Of a stretch of 57,861 nt of DNA, positions 56,293 through 57,861 are shown in pieces. A program made the position numbers and the translations under genes. This DNA is from Acidimicrobiales bacterium (GTDB lineage Bacteria > Actinomycetota > Actinomycetes > Mycobacteriales > QHCE01), in NCBI GenBank assembly GCA_003243955.1, contig QHCE01000080.1, positions 1 through 57,861 on the forward strand, written 5' to 3'. The notes beneath the pieces are model-generated. The model was not told the DNA's origin. It saw only the letters and a program-made list of their open reading frames with translations, and did no database searches. Numbering within the stretch: the first letter of the stretch is position 1; each line of letters begins with the position of its first letter.

Positions 56293-57225
56293 CTAACGGG
56301 TTAGCGCGAGCTCCTCCTCATTGAGGAAAGGCAAGCCGCGGATCTCAATGGTTTCGTCGGCCACTGGACCATATCGCTCACGATACGTGGCGTCAGCGAG
56401 ATACGACGAGCGTGCTGGAGTTTGCTCGCGCGGCGGCCTAGATTCACCAGCTAACCCCGTCTCACGAGCTACCTGCGAGGCAAGTCGCGCGCTGGGCTGC
56501 TCGGGTGCCACCGGCTTGGTAGCGGCCGGCTCCGGCATGCGCATGGGTAGTGGGTCGCGCACCGGACGCGGCTCAATGCCCCGTACCACAATCGTGTTTC
56601 GCAGCACGTCGAGAAGGATTTTGCTCGCCGCCGGATCGCTGGCAGCCGCTCCGGTGAACATCGCGCGGATAAACCAGCGCGGCCCGTCTATTCCGAGGAA
56701 GCGCACAAGTTGACGACCGTTTTGGCTCGGCAGGTTTGCTAACAGCTCTAGGTCGAACTCCCCTTCACATTCACGTGGGGCGTAGTTTTCAGCTTCCAGC
56801 TTGGCTCGTAGATCATGTCGGATGTCATCCCATGCTCCGTCCTCGCGGGGAGCAGCGAACGGTATGACCTGCATCGCGCTGTTGCCCTGCACTAAAACGA
56901 TTGCGCTGATGTGATCGTCTTCCACCTGCGGGTGGATATTGACACCGGGCAGTACTGGGACCCGAAGCGCACCAAGATCGACGCGGGTCAGGGTATCTAC
57001 GGGGAGCTCGCCTGAGTCGAATGGGCCGCTGGTTGAAACGGAAGGAGGCAGGGCCTCATCACCCGAGATCAAGCTTCGCGACGCCGAGGCTGATGTCGCA
57101 TCATCTCTAATAGGTGCATCGTGTGCTTCCAGGTAGTTCCCGGTGGGCTCATCAAGGCCATCAAAGCCGCGATCAGCTCGCTCGGCCTCGATACGGGCAT
57201 GTCTACCCCGTCCTCGACGAAACAT
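56293..57225 (-). CDS. DUF3710 family protein
   Basis: 310 aa, actinobacterial family of unknown function (compare Rv2696c), conserved next to dut. Core: VDLGALRVPVLPGVNIHPQVEDD, AMQVIPFAAPREDGAWDDIRHDLRAKL and RFLGIDGPRWFIRAMFTG. The N-terminal 70 residues and the C-terminal 70 are disordered, acidic or Pro-rich. ATG at 57225 with GGGGAAGAG upstream. Cytoplasmic by lack of a signal. Confidence 0.88.
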   Translation of the reverse strand: MFRRGRGRHARIEAERADRGFDGLDEPTGNYLEAHDAPIRDDATSASASRSLISGDEALPPSVSTSGPFDSGELPVDTLTRVDLGALRVPVLPGVNIHPQVEDDHISAIVLVQGNSAMQVIPFAAPREDGAWDDIRHDLRAKLEAENYAPRECEGEFDLELLANLPSQNGRQLVRFLGIDGPRWFIRAMFTGAAASDPAASKILLDVLRNTIVVRGIEPRPVRDPLPMRMPEPAATKPVAPEQPSARLASQVARETGLAGESRPPREQTPARSSYLADATYRERYGPVADETIEIRGLPFLNEEELALTR

Positions 57226-57384
57226 CGCTTGCTCTTCCCCCCTCGGCTGGCAGTTCAGCCAACCATTCCGGCACCCCCATTGTGGCTGCTGGAGCTCTGG
57301 TTGGCAAACACACCAGTGCTACTCCCAGCGACTGCTAGGAAACGGCTCCGTGCAGTTCTTTACTGTATTACTGCTGGTTCCTGT

Positions 57385-57831
57385 TCAGTGAACCCCGGTA
57401 GAACCATGTCCGCCGGTACCTCGAGTTGATTCGGGTAGCTGGTCTACCGGCATAAATTCAGCGTGCGCTACCGGTTGGATCACTAGCTGCGCAATCCGGT
57501 CGCCACGCGCGATGTGCACAGCGGTCCGCGGATCAAGGTTGATGAGGTTCACCAAAATCTCGCCCCGATAACCGTGATCGATTGTACCGGGTGCGTTCAC
57601 CATGGAGATACCGCAACGAGCCGCCAACCCGGAGCGAGGGTGAACAAAGGCGGCGTAGCCCATCGGAATGGCTATCGCTATGCCAGTAGGCACTAGCGCG
57701 CGTTCACCAGGATGAAGTGTGAGGTTTCTTACAGATACTAAATCAGCACCAGCGTCGTCGACATGTGCATACGTTGGCAATGGCAGTTCTGGATCTAGCT
57801 GCTGAATCAGCACTGAAATATGTTGCGTCAT
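57385..57831 (-). CDS. dut: Deoxyuridine 5'-triphosphate nucleotidohydrolase
   Basis: Hydrolyses dUTP to dUMP, keeping uracil out of DNA. 148 aa trimeric type: DAGADLVSV (motif 1), [10 protein letters not shown] (motif 2), [17 protein letters not shown] (motif 3), [13 protein letters not shown] (motif 4), and [10 protein letters not shown] (motif 5). The ATG at 57831 has TAGTGT six bases upstream. It is the first gene of dut-DUF3710-OB-DUF3159. Confidence 0.96.
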   Translation of the reverse strand: MTQHISVLIQQLDPELPLPTYAHVDDAGADLVSVRNLTLHPGERALVPTGIAIAIPMGYAAFVHPRSGLAARCGISMVNAPGTIDHGYRGEILVNLINLDPRTAVHIARGDRIAQLVIQPVAHAEFMPVDQLPESTRGTGGHGSTGVH

Positions 57832-57861
57832 GCCAGCACACTAGATGATCTATTCCAAGGG

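Overview
The window is chromosomal DNA from an actinomycete. Gene content and order match the Mycobacterium/Pseudonocardiaceae branch: hemQ-hemY-hemE, DUF3000-RNase D, gap-pgk-tpi, uvrC-rapZ-yvcK-whiA, tkt-tal-pgi-zwf-opcA-pgl, rbpA-secG, and dxs with ceoBC and DUF3159/OB/DUF3710/dut. A pgi gene inside the pentose-phosphate operon fits Pseudonocardiaceae best (inference from known gene orders). GC looks near 60% by eye, low for that family. There are no rRNA, tRNA, CRISPR or complete IS genes.

Layout. 0.1-10 kb: coproporphyrin-dependent heme synthesis (hemE, hemY, hemQ, minus strand), then DUF3000, a coiled-coil membrane protein, RNase D and a thiolase/FadB beta-oxidation pair. 10-11.5 kb: a 0.94 kb insertion with a frameshifted gene, bounded by a duplicated fadB 3' end, then a MazEF-type module. 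11.6-21 kb: thiN, tpi, pgk, gap, a Phd/RelE module, whiA, yvcK, a RapZ reduced to its C-terminal domain, uvrC. 21-23 kb: a GC-richer accessory patch (DUF6882-like protein, PLP dehydratase, antitoxin remnant). 23-32 kb: Rieske lipoprotein, uvrA, VapBC, inositol-phosphatase-like gene, dapF, miaA, ctaB. 32-41 kb: an oxidative and non-oxidative pentose-phosphate operon. 41-45 kb: an accessory zone with a duplicated pgl 3' end, two copies of a 121 bp MITE, a RibD/DHFR-like gene, an unknown gene and an AbiE system. 45-57.9 kb: rbpA, secG, dxs, an APC transporter, the ceoB/ceoC potassium-uptake regulators, two paralogous TPR regulators, DUF3159, OB-fold, DUF3710 and dut.

The core genes join heme synthesis, glycolysis, the pentose-phosphate pathway (NADPH and precursors), isoprenoid entry (dxs), nucleotide-excision repair (uvrA, uvrC) and envelope/division control (whiA, yvcK, rapZ). 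Compared with relatives, two conserved adjacencies (fadB side to dxs, and tpi to secG) are both broken, as if one rearrangement joined two conserved blocks.

The most unusual signals are mobile-DNA scars. A 120-121 bp MITE family (three copies, perfect TTA duplications) carries a symmetric terminator-like hairpin; one copy sits exactly in the stop codon of the AbiEii toxin. A second, shorter repeat family has two copies at opposite ends of the window. The 3' ends of fadB and pgl are each duplicated as diverged copies around accessory cargo, with no recombinase. Four complete toxin-antitoxin modules and two remnants lie in 58 kb. Many genes have a TANNNT box exactly 6-7 nt before the start codon, implying widespread leaderless transcription.
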